DNA of 64,000 nt from Rheinheimera sp. UJ63 (GTDB lineage Bacteria; Pseudomonadota; Gammaproteobacteria; Enterobacterales; Alteromonadaceae). Below are positions 33,254 to 43,260 of the stretch, one piece after another (within the stretch, counting starts at the first letter, position 1; the number at the start of each line of letters is the position of its first letter). The notes beneath the pieces were generated by a model. It did not search any database and was not told the origin of the DNA. It worked only from the letters and a program-made list of their open reading frames with translations. A program made the translations under genes and the position numbers. The stretch spans positions 372,001 to 436,000 of the forward strand of contig NZ_JAKGTQ010000002.1 in NCBI RefSeq assembly GCF_021568285.1, given 5' to 3'.

Positions 33254-36200
33254 ATGAGTTTGGTCAATACTGCTGTCAACCGGCCGGTTACCGTCTGGAT
33301 GTTTACCCTCGCAATTGTATTATTTGGTTTAGTGTCGGTCGGCCGCTTAGCGGTTAATTTACTACCTGATCTGTCCTATCCTAGCTTGACGGTGCGTACT
33401 ACCTATATTGGCGCGGCCCCGGCTGAAGTAGAGCAACTGGTCAGCAAGCCGGTCGAAGAAGCGCTAGGCATTGTTAAAGGGGCCCGTAAAGTCACGTCGG
33501 TGTCACGAGCCGGACGCTCTGATGTGGTGCTGGAGTTTGATTGGGGCACCGACATGGATCTGGCGCTGTTAGAAGTGCGAGAGAAACTGGATGTACTTTT
33601 CTTACCCTTAGATGTCGATAAGCCGTTATTGCTACGTTTTAACCCTAACCTGGATCCGGTGGTGCGGCTGTCGTTGTCTAAAGCCAACATGACCGCAGCA
33701 GAGTTGGTCAGTATCCGTACCTTTGCTGAAGAAGACTTGCGCCGAAAACTGGAGTCGTTTAGCGGTATCGCTGCGGTGCGCCCTGACGGGGGATTAACCC
33801 AAGAAATTCAGATTTTGGTGGATCCACAAAAGTTAAGTCAGCTGCAACTTGATATCAGTGTGATCACCCAGCGTTTAAAAGCCGAGAATATCAATTTAGC
33901 GGGCGGACGGTTAGAAACCGCCTCTTATGATTATCTGGTCAGAACCATCAATCAATTCGCCGAGCTGCAAGAAATTGAAAACCTGTATTTAACTACGGTT
34001 GGTAACAGTCAGGTGCGCTTAAAAGATGTAGCACAGGTGCGCGATGCTTTTGCTGATCGGCAAAGTATCAGTTACATCAATGGCAGTCAGGCCATTGAAC
34101 TGGCCATTTATAAAGAGGGCGATGCCAACACGGTGCGCGTGGCTGAAGGGTTATTAGCGCGTTTGCCTGAGCTACGTAAAATGCTGCCGCCAGGCTATCA
34201 GCTGGAGGTGCTATCTGATCAATCTCAATTTATTAAACAAGCCATCTCCGATGTGAAATCTGCAGGCGTTATCGGCGGCTTACTGGCGATGTTAGTGCTG
34301 TATTTGTTTTTACGAAATGCCTGGGCCACCTTGATTATTTCTGTCTCCATTCCGGTTTCGGTCATTGCGACCTTTAATTTGATGTACGGTCAGGGTATTA
34401 CGTTGAATATGATGAGCCTAGGCGGTATTGCCTTGGCGGTTGGTTTGCTGGTCGATAATGCCATTGTGGTGTTAGAAAATATTGCCCGGCACAAAGAGCT
34501 GGGGTTATCGGGGAAAGCCGCTGCGCAAAAAGGCGCCGGTGAAGTGGCGATGGCGATTACTGCCTCTACTTTAACTACAGTTGCCGTGTTTTTTCCCTTG
34601 GTTTTTGTTGAAGGTATCGCCGGGCAACTGTTTCGTGATCAAGCCTTAACCGTGACCTTTGCTTTGTTAGTGTCACTGGTGGTGGCTTTAACGTTAATTC
34701 CGACCATGGCAGCGCGCAGTCGTAAACAGGTCACTACCGAGGATGACCAAGCCCCCGCGGCTTTGCCGTCATTAAAACCCACGCGTTGGTATCACTGGCC
34801 ATTATTGCCGCTGCGCTTAATCGGTCGTGGCTTATACCTTGTACTATTATCACTGGTTAGCGTGCTGAGCCTGTTGTTTAATCTTATTGCAAAAGGCTTG
34901 TATTGGGTGTGTCGCCCGGCTGTGCTTTTGGTGCAATGGTTATTAAGCGTGTTAGAGCAAAGTTATCTAAAAGTACTTCGCAAAGCGCTTCAAGCGAAAA
35001 CGCTGACCTTACTCGTTACCTTTATCGCTGCAGGAGCGTGCTTTAGCTTATTACCACGCTTAGGCGCGGATGTACTACCACAACTTAGCCAAGGTGAATT
35101 TTATGTTGATGTGCAATTACCGGTGGGCTCGGCAATTGAGCAAACGGATGCACTGTTAAAGCAGCTAGCTAAGCAATTAGAACAATATCCGGTGGTGGCG
35201 CGCAGCTATGGTTTAGCCGGTACTGGCGCGCAAATGACGGTTGATCCCGCCATTGGTGGCAGCCATTGGGGCCGTTTTCATGTGGTGTTAACCGACGAGA
35301 GTAGTGCTGCGGATGAGCAGTTATTGCAAGAAGAGCTGCGCCGCAGTTTAGCGTTACAGCCAGGGGTAAACGCGCACTTTGACCGGCCGCAGTTGTTTAG
35401 TTTTAGTACGCCGTTAGAAATTGAAATTAGTGGTTATGATTTATCCCAGCTAGCCGAATCGGCAGAGCGCTTGCAGGGCTTATTAAGTGCCGATCAGCGT
35501 TTTACGGATGTTAAATCGAGTTTACGACCAGGCCAGCCAGAAATTACGCTGTACTTTGATCATGCCCGTTTAGCACAATTAGGCATGACAGCACAGCAGG
35601 TGGCCAAGCGTGTCGCAACCTATATCGGCGGTGAAGTGGCGGGGCAGTTTTCGGTAAACGATCGGAAAATTGATATTCGCGTGCGCTTAGCCGAGCAATA
35701 TCGGCAATATGAATTACAACTGGCGCAACTGATCATCAACCCTGGTGCAGCCGAGCCTTTGCCGTTAAGTGCCGTTGCGCAAGTGCGCCGTGAAGTAGGC
35801 CCAAGCGAAATTACCCGAGTAGGCCAGCAGCGAGTTGCCATTGTCACGGCCAATTTAGCCTATGGTGATTTAGAGCAAGCCACCGATCGTGCCAATACCC
35901 TGTTACAGCAACTGGTGTTACCGCCAGGCCAAGTGGTGCAGGTGATGGGGCAAAGCGAAGAAATGGCTCGGGCCTATAGTTCTTTAATGTTTGCTTTGTT
36001 ACTCGCTGTGTTTTTAGTGTACTTAGTGATGGCCTCGCAGTTTGAGAATTTACTGCAACCCTTACTCATTTTATTTACGGTGCCGCTAGCAGGAGCAGGG
36101 GCGGTGTTAGGTTTGTGGCTCACGGATACGCGGTTATCGGTGATCGTGTTTATTGGTTTAATTATGTTGGCAGGTATCGTAGTGAATAACGCCATCGTGC

Positions 36201-36493
36201 TGATTGACCGCATTAATCAATTGCGGGCGGAAGGCCAAGCGATGACCGAGGCCATTATATTGGCTGGGCAAAGTCGTTTACGCCCCGTGTTAATGACCAC
36301 CTTAACCACGGTGCTCGGTTTATTACCACTGGCGCTTGGCACTGGCGAAGGCAGTGAAATTCGTGCGCCGATGGCGATCACGGTAATTTTTGGGTTAAGT
36401 TTAGCCACCTTATTAACCTTGGTGTTTATACCGGTGCTGTATAGCTTTCAGCAAAACCGCCAAAGTGCTGTTGTTACGGAGGCGCAAGTATGA
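33254..36493 (+). CDS. RND efflux permease (HAE1-like), first of a tandem pair
   Basis: This 1079-residue inner-membrane pump has the RND layout: TM1, a large periplasmic porter domain, TM2-7 with GGIALAVGLLVDNAIVVLENI in TM4, a second periplasmic domain and TM8-12 with GIVVNNAIVLIDRIN. An extra hydrophobic insertion at about residues 505-570 (LLPLRLIGRGLYLVLL and following) is longer than usual for the family. The gene starts 14 bases after the adaptor and overlaps the second permease gene by ATGA. The substrate is unknown. No outer-membrane channel gene is linked. Confidence 0.9.
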   Translation: MSLVNTAVNRPVTVWMFTLAIVLFGLVSVGRLAVNLLPDLSYPSLTVRTTYIGAAPAEVEQLVSKPVEEALGIVKGARKVTSVSRAGRSDVVLEFDWGTDMDLALLEVREKLDVLFLPLDVDKPLLLRFNPNLDPVVRLSLSKANMTAAELVSIRTFAEEDLRRKLESFSGIAAVRPDGGLTQEIQILVDPQKLSQLQLDISVITQRLKAENINLAGGRLETASYDYLVRTINQFAELQEIENLYLTTVGNSQVRLKDVAQVRDAFADRQSISYINGSQAIELAIYKEGDANTVRVAEGLLARLPELRKMLPPGYQLEVLSDQSQFIKQAISDVKSAGVIGGLLAMLVLYLFLRNAWATLIISVSIPVSVIATFNLMYGQGITLNMMSLGGIALAVGLLVDNAIVVLENIARHKELGLSGKAAAQKGAGEVAMAITASTLTTVAVFFPLVFVEGIAGQLFRDQALTVTFALLVSLVVALTLIPTMAARSRKQVTTEDDQAPAALPSLKPTRWYHWPLLPLRLIGRGLYLVLLSLVSVLSLLFNLIAKGLYWVCRPAVLLVQWLLSVLEQSYLKVLRKALQAKTLTLLVTFIAAGACFSLLPRLGADVLPQLSQGEFYVDVQLPVGSAIEQTDALLKQLAKQLEQYPVVARSYGLAGTGAQMTVDPAIGGSHWGRFHVVLTDESSAADEQLLQEELRRSLALQPGVNAHFDRPQLFSFSTPLEIEISGYDLSQLAESAERLQGLLSADQRFTDVKSSLRPGQPEITLYFDHARLAQLGMTAQQVAKRVATYIGGEVAGQFSVNDRKIDIRVRLAEQYRQYELQLAQLIINPGAAEPLPLSAVAQVRREVGPSEITRVGQQRVAIVTANLAYGDLEQATDRANTLLQQLVLPPGQVVQVMGQSEEMARAYSSLMFALLLAVFLVYLVMASQFENLLQPLLILFTVPLAGAGAVLGLWLTDTRLSVIVFIGLIMLAGIVVNNAIVLIDRINQLRAEGQAMTEAIILAGQSRLRPVLMTTLTTVLGLLPLALGTGEGSEIRAPMAITVIFGLSLATLLTLVFIPVLYSFQQNRQSAVVTEAQV

Positions 36494-39400
36494 ACACTGA
36501 ACAACCTGCCACAGAAAAACCTGCAACAGAAAAACCCTTGGGGTTAACCCGGTTAGCTCTGCGTCGGCCGGTGACCATTTGCATGTTTTTTATTTCGCTT
36601 CTGTTACTCGGTGGTTTAGCCAGCAGGTTATTGCCGCTAGAGATGCTACCGGGCATTGATGTGCCGCAATTATATGTCACCGTACCTTATCCTAATGCTA
36701 GCCCTGCTGAAGTAGAGCGTTTAATTACCCGGCCTTTAGAAGAAGCGTTAGCGACGGTCAGTGGTATTAAGCGTTTGCGCAGTTTTGCCAATGAAAACAG
36801 CGGTGATGTATCGCTTGAGTTTCGTTGGAGCGAAAACATCAGTAGCAAGGGCTTAGAGGTACGCGAACGCCTTGATAGTATTCGGCATTTGCTGCCAAGC
36901 GATGTCGAGCGCGTGTTGCTGTTTCAATTTAACACCAGCGATATGCCGATTTTTCAATTACGTATCTCTTCTGAGCGTGATTTGGCGATGGCTTATGATT
37001 TGCTGGAGCAGCAAATTAAGCGGCCGTTAGAGCGCGTGCCGGGGGTATCGAAAGTAGAATTATACGGTGTGGAAAAACGCCAAGTCATTATTCGCCTTGA
37101 TCCCGACAAATTGCGTGCTTTGAATGTCGATGCCAGTAGTTTACTGGCGCAATTGCGTGGCAGTAACTTTTCGTTAAGTGCCGGCGAGTTGCGTAATCCA
37201 GAGCAAAGTGTCTTAGTGAAACCGCTGGGTGAGTATCAAGATCTGAGTGAGATCGCTGCTTTGCCGGTACGGCCTGGTTTGCAACTGCGCGATCTGGCCA
37301 GCGTTGAGCTTGAGTTACCTAAACGCCAAGAAGGGCGCCATTTAAATCAAACCTACGCGGTTGGCATGAACGTGTACAAAGAATCGGGTGCTAACCTGGT
37401 GGAAGTGGCCGCTGCCGCCATGCAAGTGGTGGCCAAGGCTGAAGCGAACCCGGCATTTAATGGCATCAATTTATTTGTGATGGATGATTTGGCCGACAGC
37501 GTGACAACGTCGCTGCGCGATTTATTAATGGCCGGTGCCATCGGCGCTTTGCTGTCGTTTATTGTGTTGTTTTTATTTTTACGGCATTTAACCACCACCT
37601 TAATTGTGGTGTTATCCGTGCCTGCGGCTATCGTGATTGCGCTGGGCGCCATGTATTTTATGGGCTATAGCTTAAATATTCTTAGCATGATGGGCTTAAT
37701 GTTAGCCATAGGTATGCTGGTTGATAATGCGGTGGTGGTTACCGAAAGCATCTTTCGGGAACGTGCAGCAGGCGGCGATATCCGCGCGGCGACCGAGCGG
37801 GGGGTAAAGCGCGTTGGCTTGGCGGTATTAGCCGGTACCGCCACCACGGCGATAGTGTTTTTACCGAATATTATCGGTGAAAAGATGCAGCTGACCATCT
37901 TTTTAGAGCATGTCGCCATTGCCATCTGTTTATGTTTGGGCATTTCTTTGTTGTTAGCTTTAACCTTGATCCCGCTATTAACCACCAAATTAAAGGTGCA
38001 AGCACAACCACAGCAAACGGCTTCAGCGCTAGAGCAGTATTATCATCGCGTGCTGACGCTGGTGATGAATTGGCCGAAAACCGCCAGTGTTGCCGCGTTG
38101 TTGGTGCTGGCCAGTGCCGGCTTACCCTTTTCGCAAATGGGCAGCAGCAATGATGAAGATCAGGATAACAGCCGCTTGTACCTGAATTATAATGTGCAAG
38201 GTAATTACAGCTTAGAAGAAGTGCGGGCAGAAGTGTCGACGATGGAAGCGTTTTTATATAGCCGTCAGGCAGAGTTTGGGATTGCTTCGGTTTATAGTTA
38301 TTATCGTGCTGGGCATGCCATGTCGATTATTCTGCTGAAACCTGAGCTTGAAGTACCCTTAGCGCAACTAAAAGAGCAAATTCGTACCGACTGGCCAGCG
38401 CTGGTACGCTCGCAACCTTCATTTAGTTTCAGTAATAATAACAATGCGTTGCAGCTGCACTTATTAGGCAGTTCGACCGAGCGTTTATTAAGCTTAGCCG
38501 CCGAGATCCAACCGCTGTTACAAAGCTTACCGAGCCTAGCCGAAGTCAGTTCTGACTTGGCAAAAGGGCAACAAGAAATTCAAATTATCTTAAAACGTAC
38601 TGAGCTGGATCGCCTAAAATTGGCGGCCGATCAGGTGGCGAATGCCGTTGCCTTGGCGCTACGTGGGGTCAATTTACGCACGTTTCGTAGCAGTGAGCAG
38701 GGTGAGCTGTTGATCCGTTTGATTTACGATGAACGCATCAGCCAATCACCGGCCGAGCTTGCCGCCTTGCCCGTGGCGGTGGTTAACGGTGTCAGCATTT
38801 CATTGTCGCAGGTGGCGGAATTAAAGGTGATGCCACGATTACAGTCGATCCGCCGTTTTGAACGGCAAACCGGTATTGCATTGCAATTAGCATTACAACC
38901 CGATGTTAAAAACGAACAAGCACGGGCAGACATTGATCAGTTAATGCAGCAAGTGCAGCTGCCTGACGGTTATCGATGGTCTTATCAAGGCGGCTTTGTG
39001 CAGCAAAACGAAGAGCAGCAAGTGATGATGGTGAATATGTTGCTGGCGCTGGCGATGATTTACATTGTGATGGCGGCGTTATTTGAATCGTTATTACTGC
39101 CCAATGCGGTGATCAGCAGCCTATTGTTTTCTTTTGTTGGGGTGTTTTGGACATTCTGGCTCACCGGCACCAGCATGGGAGTGATGGGGATGATTGGCAT
39201 GCTGGTATTAATGGGCATTGTGGTGAATAACGGCATTGTATTGGTTGATCGTATTAATCAAGATCGGCAATTACAGCCTGATCTGCCGCTAAAAACCTTG
39301 ATTGTAGAAGCCTGTACTTTACGGCTACGGCCGATTTTAATGACGGTATCCACTACGGTGTTAGGTTTAATCCCGTTGGCGTTAGGCGGCACTTCGATTG

Positions 39401-39585
39401 GCGGTGACGGCCCCAGCTATGCACCGATGGCCTTAGCGATCATCGGTGGCTTGTTATTCTCTACGTTAACCAGTTTGCTGCTGGTACCGTTAAATTATTA
39501 TGGCTTGATAAAGTTACGCGCCGCTTGTGCGCAGTTGTTACTGCGCAGTCAGCGTTGGCAACATCGCTTATTAAAACGAGCCTAA
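36490..39585 (+). CDS. RND efflux permease (HAE1-like), second of a tandem pair
   Basis: This 1031-residue pump has the same fold as the preceding gene but is clearly diverged. The N-terminus has a short repeat (ATEKPATEKP) before TM1. TM4 reads GLMLAIGMLVDNAVVVTESIF with the paired acidic residue of proton relay, and TM10 has GIVVNNGIVLVDRIN. Tandem RND permeases with one adaptor can form mixed trimers, as in MdtBC; a similar arrangement is inferred. Start ATG overlaps the previous stop. It converges with the next gene at 10 bases. Confidence 0.9.
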   Translation: MNTEQPATEKPATEKPLGLTRLALRRPVTICMFFISLLLLGGLASRLLPLEMLPGIDVPQLYVTVPYPNASPAEVERLITRPLEEALATVSGIKRLRSFANENSGDVSLEFRWSENISSKGLEVRERLDSIRHLLPSDVERVLLFQFNTSDMPIFQLRISSERDLAMAYDLLEQQIKRPLERVPGVSKVELYGVEKRQVIIRLDPDKLRALNVDASSLLAQLRGSNFSLSAGELRNPEQSVLVKPLGEYQDLSEIAALPVRPGLQLRDLASVELELPKRQEGRHLNQTYAVGMNVYKESGANLVEVAAAAMQVVAKAEANPAFNGINLFVMDDLADSVTTSLRDLLMAGAIGALLSFIVLFLFLRHLTTTLIVVLSVPAAIVIALGAMYFMGYSLNILSMMGLMLAIGMLVDNAVVVTESIFRERAAGGDIRAATERGVKRVGLAVLAGTATTAIVFLPNIIGEKMQLTIFLEHVAIAICLCLGISLLLALTLIPLLTTKLKVQAQPQQTASALEQYYHRVLTLVMNWPKTASVAALLVLASAGLPFSQMGSSNDEDQDNSRLYLNYNVQGNYSLEEVRAEVSTMEAFLYSRQAEFGIASVYSYYRAGHAMSIILLKPELEVPLAQLKEQIRTDWPALVRSQPSFSFSNNNNALQLHLLGSSTERLLSLAAEIQPLLQSLPSLAEVSSDLAKGQQEIQIILKRTELDRLKLAADQVANAVALALRGVNLRTFRSSEQGELLIRLIYDERISQSPAELAALPVAVVNGVSISLSQVAELKVMPRLQSIRRFERQTGIALQLALQPDVKNEQARADIDQLMQQVQLPDGYRWSYQGGFVQQNEEQQVMMVNMLLALAMIYIVMAALFESLLLPNAVISSLLFSFVGVFWTFWLTGTSMGVMGMIGMLVLMGIVVNNGIVLVDRINQDRQLQPDLPLKTLIVEACTLRLRPILMTVSTTVLGLIPLALGGTSIGGDGPSYAPMALAIIGGLLFSTLTSLLLVPLNYYGLIKLRAACAQLLLRSQRWQHRLLKRA

Positions 39586-39595
39586 CCTTTAAGCT

Positions 39596-40471
39596 TTAAC
39601 TTTGGCTGAGTGGCTGGCGAGCACGTTGCCGACTCAGCCACAGGCCAAATATGATTATTAAAAAGCTTGAACCGAAGCTACCGCCACCACGATAATTGCT
39701 ACTTTTGACAATTTGGATATCCTCTGGCCGCGCTTTTAAACGCTCGGTAAAACGCTGTAATTCTGTTTCTAAATTGCTGATCATATCTTCACTGGCTGCA
39801 GCAAAGCCCGCGCTACTATCAAGCCGTAGTTCTTCACTTAGGTTAATGGGCGTGGAGCGCCCTTGTATTTGGCTGACGCCTGGCGCCCGGAATAACAACT
39901 TGCGACTGTCGATGGCATAAACCGCGGTATCCATCAAAGTGCTGGTATCGTTTTTCTGCCCCGACACTAAGTAGGCACCGACCAAGGTCCAATAACTCAG
40001 CGCGGCTTTAGAGTCGTCACTAAACTGCGCTTGATCAAACGACACTAAGGCGATGACATCGACACCGAACATGGTTTTTAGCTGATCAAGATTGGTAAAA
40101 CTGCCTTGCGGTCGCAAATAGGCGCTTGGGATCACTTGAATATCACCAATAAACTCACGTTCTCTAAATTGTGCGGCAATGTTATCCAGAATTTGCATCT
40201 TAGCCGGTTCAGTCAGCAGGTTAGCGCCGGTGTTTTGCCAAGCCCAAGGGTTGTCACCACGCTGATGGCTGCGATCAGCCGGTACAAAGGCTATGCCTAA
40301 GCGAATGGGTAATTGTAAAACCGGTGTCGCTGGGCTAATCATCACTTCACTTTCCGTAGGGTATAGGTAATCGACCACGCTACTGCGGCTGCCCATTTGC
40401 TGGCTGGCGCAACCGGTTAAACTGCAAAGTAGGGCAAGACTAATGCTGATTTGACGAATTGACAGAGCCAT
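39596..40471 (-). CDS. Rhombotarget-type lipoprotein with GlyGly-CTERM tail
   Basis: This 291-residue protein has a lipobox CSLTGC (Cys21) and ends in a GlyGly-CTERM-type sorting signal: GGGSFGSSF (about 262-270), a hydrophobic helix LIIIFGLWL, and basic SRQRAR. Such tails are recognised and cut by rhombosortase, a rhomboid-family protease. The body (LPIRLGIAFVPADRSHQRG, FGVDVIALVSFDQAQF, YAIDSRKLLFRAPG) matches what I recall of the rhombotarget lipoprotein family. AAGGA precedes the ATG. No rhombosortase gene is in this window. The combination of an N-terminal lipid anchor and a C-terminal sorting tail is itself notable. Confidence 0.75.
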   Translation of the reverse strand: MALSIRQISISLALLCSLTGCASQQMGSRSSVVDYLYPTESEVMISPATPVLQLPIRLGIAFVPADRSHQRGDNPWAWQNTGANLLTEPAKMQILDNIAAQFREREFIGDIQVIPSAYLRPQGSFTNLDQLKTMFGVDVIALVSFDQAQFSDDSKAALSYWTLVGAYLVSGQKNDTSTLMDTAVYAIDSRKLLFRAPGVSQIQGRSTPINLSEELRLDSSAGFAAASEDMISNLETELQRFTERLKARPEDIQIVKSSNYRGGGSFGSSFLIIIFGLWLSRQRARQPLSQS

Positions 40472-40606
40472 AATAGCGTCCTTTTGGTTGAGCAGATGTG
40501 CTTAGTCATTAAGCTAGCAGGCATGTAAACAATGCGCTACCTAAAAAATAAAAGCAGCAATATTTATCGCCTTTGGTAGCATAATACGCTACTTTTAAGG
40601 CTGGGT

Positions 40607-41374
40607 ATGACAATAGCTGAACATCCGATGCAACAAAGTAACGCATTAATTAAAGTGATAAAGCAGGCCTTAAAACAGCATGGCTTAACGTACCAACAGG
40701 TCGCAGCCCATCTTGGGCTAACTGAAGCCAGTGTGAAACGGATGTTTTCTCAACAGCAGTTTACGCTGGCGCGCATTGAAAGCATTTGTCAGTTGATGGC
40801 CTTAGACTTTACTGATCTGCTGCGTTTATTAGAGCAAGCTCAGTGGCAGGTAACGCAACTGACCGAACAGCAAGAGCAGCAGTTAACTGAAGATCTGACC
40901 TTGTTAGTGGTGGCCGTATCGGCGTTAAATCATTGGACGATGCAAGACATGCTGCAGTGGTATCAACTGACGCCGAGTGAATGTTTGCAAAAGTTGATTA
41001 AATTAGACCGTTTAAAGTTGATTGAACTGCTACCGCAAAACCGCATTAAATTAAAAGTGGCCCCGAATTTTAGTTGGCGTAGCGATGGCCCCATTCAACG
41101 CTTCTTTCAACAGCAACTGGCAACCGACTTTATTCATCATCGTTTTAACGGCGAGCAAGAATGCTTACTGGTGTTAAATGGCATGTTGTCGGTATCGAAT
41201 AATGTGGTGTTTCAACGCAAGCTAAAACGCCTCGCCCATGAATTTAACGAATTAGTTCAACAAGACAGTCAGTTACCGCTTAGTCAGCGCCATGGCAGTA
41301 GCGTGGTGCTGGCGCTACGCGATTGGCGTTTTGGTGCTTTGCAGCGGTTATTACGCCAAGATAATCTAAGCTAA
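40607..41374 (+). CDS. XRE-type helix-turn-helix transcriptional regulator
   Basis: This 255-residue protein has an N-terminal Cro/CI-type HTH (LTYQQVAAHLGLTEASVKRMFS, residues about 27-50) and a C-terminal all-helical domain of about 180 residues that I do not recognise, with MQDMLQWYQLTPSECLQKLIKL resembling a second winged-helix-like unit. AAGG lies before the ATG. It is divergent from the rhombotarget lipoprotein gene, 135 bases away, and may regulate it, but no operator was identified. Confidence 0.75.
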   Translation: MTIAEHPMQQSNALIKVIKQALKQHGLTYQQVAAHLGLTEASVKRMFSQQQFTLARIESICQLMALDFTDLLRLLEQAQWQVTQLTEQQEQQLTEDLTLLVVAVSALNHWTMQDMLQWYQLTPSECLQKLIKLDRLKLIELLPQNRIKLKVAPNFSWRSDGPIQRFFQQQLATDFIHHRFNGEQECLLVLNGMLSVSNNVVFQRKLKRLAHEFNELVQQDSQLPLSQRHGSSVVLALRDWRFGALQRLLRQDNLS

Positions 41375-41415
41375 ACACGCTTTCAGCCAGCGTTCAGCCT
41401 TAAGCGCGTAAAACA

Positions 41416-41542
41416 CAGATCAGACCACACTCAGAGACAACTCCGACCACACTCAGACACCGGTACGAGCTCTGAGCTCTGACCGCACTCTGAGACAGGT
41501 TGGACCGCACAGGTTAGACCACACTCAGAGACAGGTCGGTGG
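41416..41542. repeat. Array R3 of the 22-bp intergenic repeat, rearranged
   Basis: Monomers start at 41416, 41438 and 41510, each containing GACC-ACACTCAGA. Between them lies a disturbed stretch with CCGGTACGAGCTC and TGACCGCACTCTGA. The segment 41441-41505 is about nine-tenths identical to the reverse complement of 46284-46349 in array R4. The array lies between a regulator gene and a secreted-protein gene on the same strand. Confidence 0.85.
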
Positions 41543-41581
41543 TGTTGTGGAGCAATTTACTTAAATAGTGAAGAGGTTTTT

Positions 41582-42118
41582 ATGCGAATGAAAGTATTAG
41601 CGCTGATGTTGCCGTTGTTTGGCTTTAGTAGTGTGTTGTCGGCCGCTACCGTGATTACTGAGCAAAATATCAGTCGCTTAGAGGCGGCTTTACCGCAATT
41701 GGCGAAAATTGAGCAAGACAGCCCCGCGGAGTTAAAGCGTTTAAGATTACAGCCACATTGCAACTGGCCACAGCATGTCAGTGAGTTACAAGCGAAGGAA
41801 AGCGGTAAAGAGTATGTGGCGCAGATGCAACAAATTTTGGCCGCGCACCAGCTAACTCCGGCAGTCTTTTTAGAGTTAACCGCGAAAGGGGCTTGGCCAG
41901 TTCTGCAATCGATGCAGCCGATGTTGAATCTGTCACAGCAGTCGTTGCCGTTTTTACCGCAAGCGCAGCGCGATCAAGTTGAAAAAACCTTGGCGCAAAC
42001 CAGTCATATGCAAAAAGTGATTCAGCCGTGTTTAACCAGTGAAGACTTGGCGGCCTTGCAGCAACACCAGCAGCGCTTCATTAATTTAGCGGTCAGTATG
42101 CCAGGCTTGGCGATATAG
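41582..42118 (+). CDS. Secreted helical protein of unknown function
   Basis: This 178-residue protein has a signal peptide (cleavage near LSAA, residue 21). The mature part is helical and Gln/Leu-rich with two Cys (about residues 60 and 151) that could form a disulfide. AGAGG precedes the ATG at 41582. I do not recognise the family. It stands alone after repeat array R3 and before the convergent cation transporter. Confidence 0.65.
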   Translation: MRMKVLALMLPLFGFSSVLSAATVITEQNISRLEAALPQLAKIEQDSPAELKRLRLQPHCNWPQHVSELQAKESGKEYVAQMQQILAAHQLTPAVFLELTAKGAWPVLQSMQPMLNLSQQSLPFLPQAQRDQVEKTLAQTSHMQKVIQPCLTSEDLAALQQHQQRFINLAVSMPGLAI

Positions 42119-42234
42119 TTTTTACTGTCTCTCGGCATTTAGCACCGCCTAGCGATGTTGTTCGCTGCTGAAGAGTGGCTTGCCAAGGTCGCGAGGTAAT
42201 GCAGCATCTCGCCAATATGACTGGCTAAAGTGAG

Positions 42235-43134
42235 TTAATGAACGGTTGGATTGAGTAGCCTGTTATCCGAGCTGTTATAGTCCAACGGTTCAATATGTAC
42301 TGTTAATTGCACACCTAAGCTGAGTAATTGCTGCTCGGCAGCATCAGCTAATTGATGCGCACGCTCGACACTCCAGTCACCGGGTACCAGTAAATCCGCT
42401 TGCGCAAACGCTTGGGTGGCGGCAGCGCGGGTGCGTAAATGAGTAAACTGCGCCTGGCGATTACCCAGCTCGACAAAAATCTGTTCAATCGTGGCAATTT
42501 GCTCTGCAGGCAAGGCTCTGTCCATTAAGCCATTTATCGCCTTGAATAAAATACTGCCGCCTTCACGCAGGATATGCAAGGCCACCAAAATAGCCACCAA
42601 GGCATCCAACCAAATAAACCCCGTTAATGCCGCTAACACGACCCCGATAACCACGCCAGCGGTGGTCCAAACATCGGTTAATAAATGTTTGCCATCACCC
42701 TCTAAGGCCGGCGATTGATGTTGCTGCCCACCTTTAACCAGTAGCAAGCCCACGGCTAAGTTAAGCAGGCTGGCCAGCACAGTTAGCGCGATGCCGATAT
42801 TTAAAGCCAGTAAAGGTTGAGGATTGAGCAAACGCTCAACGGCGGTAAACATAATCGCCAGTGCCGCCAGAAAAATCATGCCGCCTTCAAAAGCGGCTGA
42901 GAAGTATTCTGCTTTGCCGTGGCCAAAAGGATGTTGTTCATCAGCGGGGCGTTTGGCCAGTGTTACCATCATTAGCGCAAAACTCGCGCCCGCGACATTC
43001 ACCAGCGACTCGATAGCGTCAGATAAAAAACCCACCGAATCGGTTAAATACCAAGCCAAGGTTTTTAACGCCATGGTTAAAAAACCGGCAAGTAGCGACA
43101 GTAACAGCAATTGACGTGGGCGTAGGCTAGACAT
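42235..43134 (-). CDS. Cation diffusion facilitator (FieF-like) transporter
   Basis: This 299-residue CDF protein has six predicted membrane helices. The metal-site motif SDAIESLVNV lies in TM2, HPFGHGKAEYFSA follows, and a second site is in LLTDVWTTAGVVIG of TM5; the C-terminal cytoplasmic domain begins after ILREGG. It exports Zn2+, Fe2+ or similar ions with proton exchange. The frame extends to a TTG at 43155, but the ATG at 43134 gives the usual N-terminus, so I chose that. The gene is divergent from ygiQ. Confidence 0.85.
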   Translation of the reverse strand: MSSLRPRQLLLLSLLAGFLTMALKTLAWYLTDSVGFLSDAIESLVNVAGASFALMMVTLAKRPADEQHPFGHGKAEYFSAAFEGGMIFLAALAIMFTAVERLLNPQPLLALNIGIALTVLASLLNLAVGLLLVKGGQQHQSPALEGDGKHLLTDVWTTAGVVIGVVLAALTGFIWLDALVAILVALHILREGGSILFKAINGLMDRALPAEQIATIEQIFVELGNRQAQFTHLRTRAAATQAFAQADLLVPGDWSVERAHQLADAAEQQLLSLGVQLTVHIEPLDYNSSDNRLLNPTVH

Positions 43135-43260
43135 CGGCGCAAATCTTCGAGACAAAAAGTCAGTGTAGCCCTGCGAGGCAGTAAAGTCATGCGGCTTATT
43201 CGCCTTTCAATCGCACACCCTGTATAATATGCGGCCTTGTAACACTCAGGTGCTGTAATT

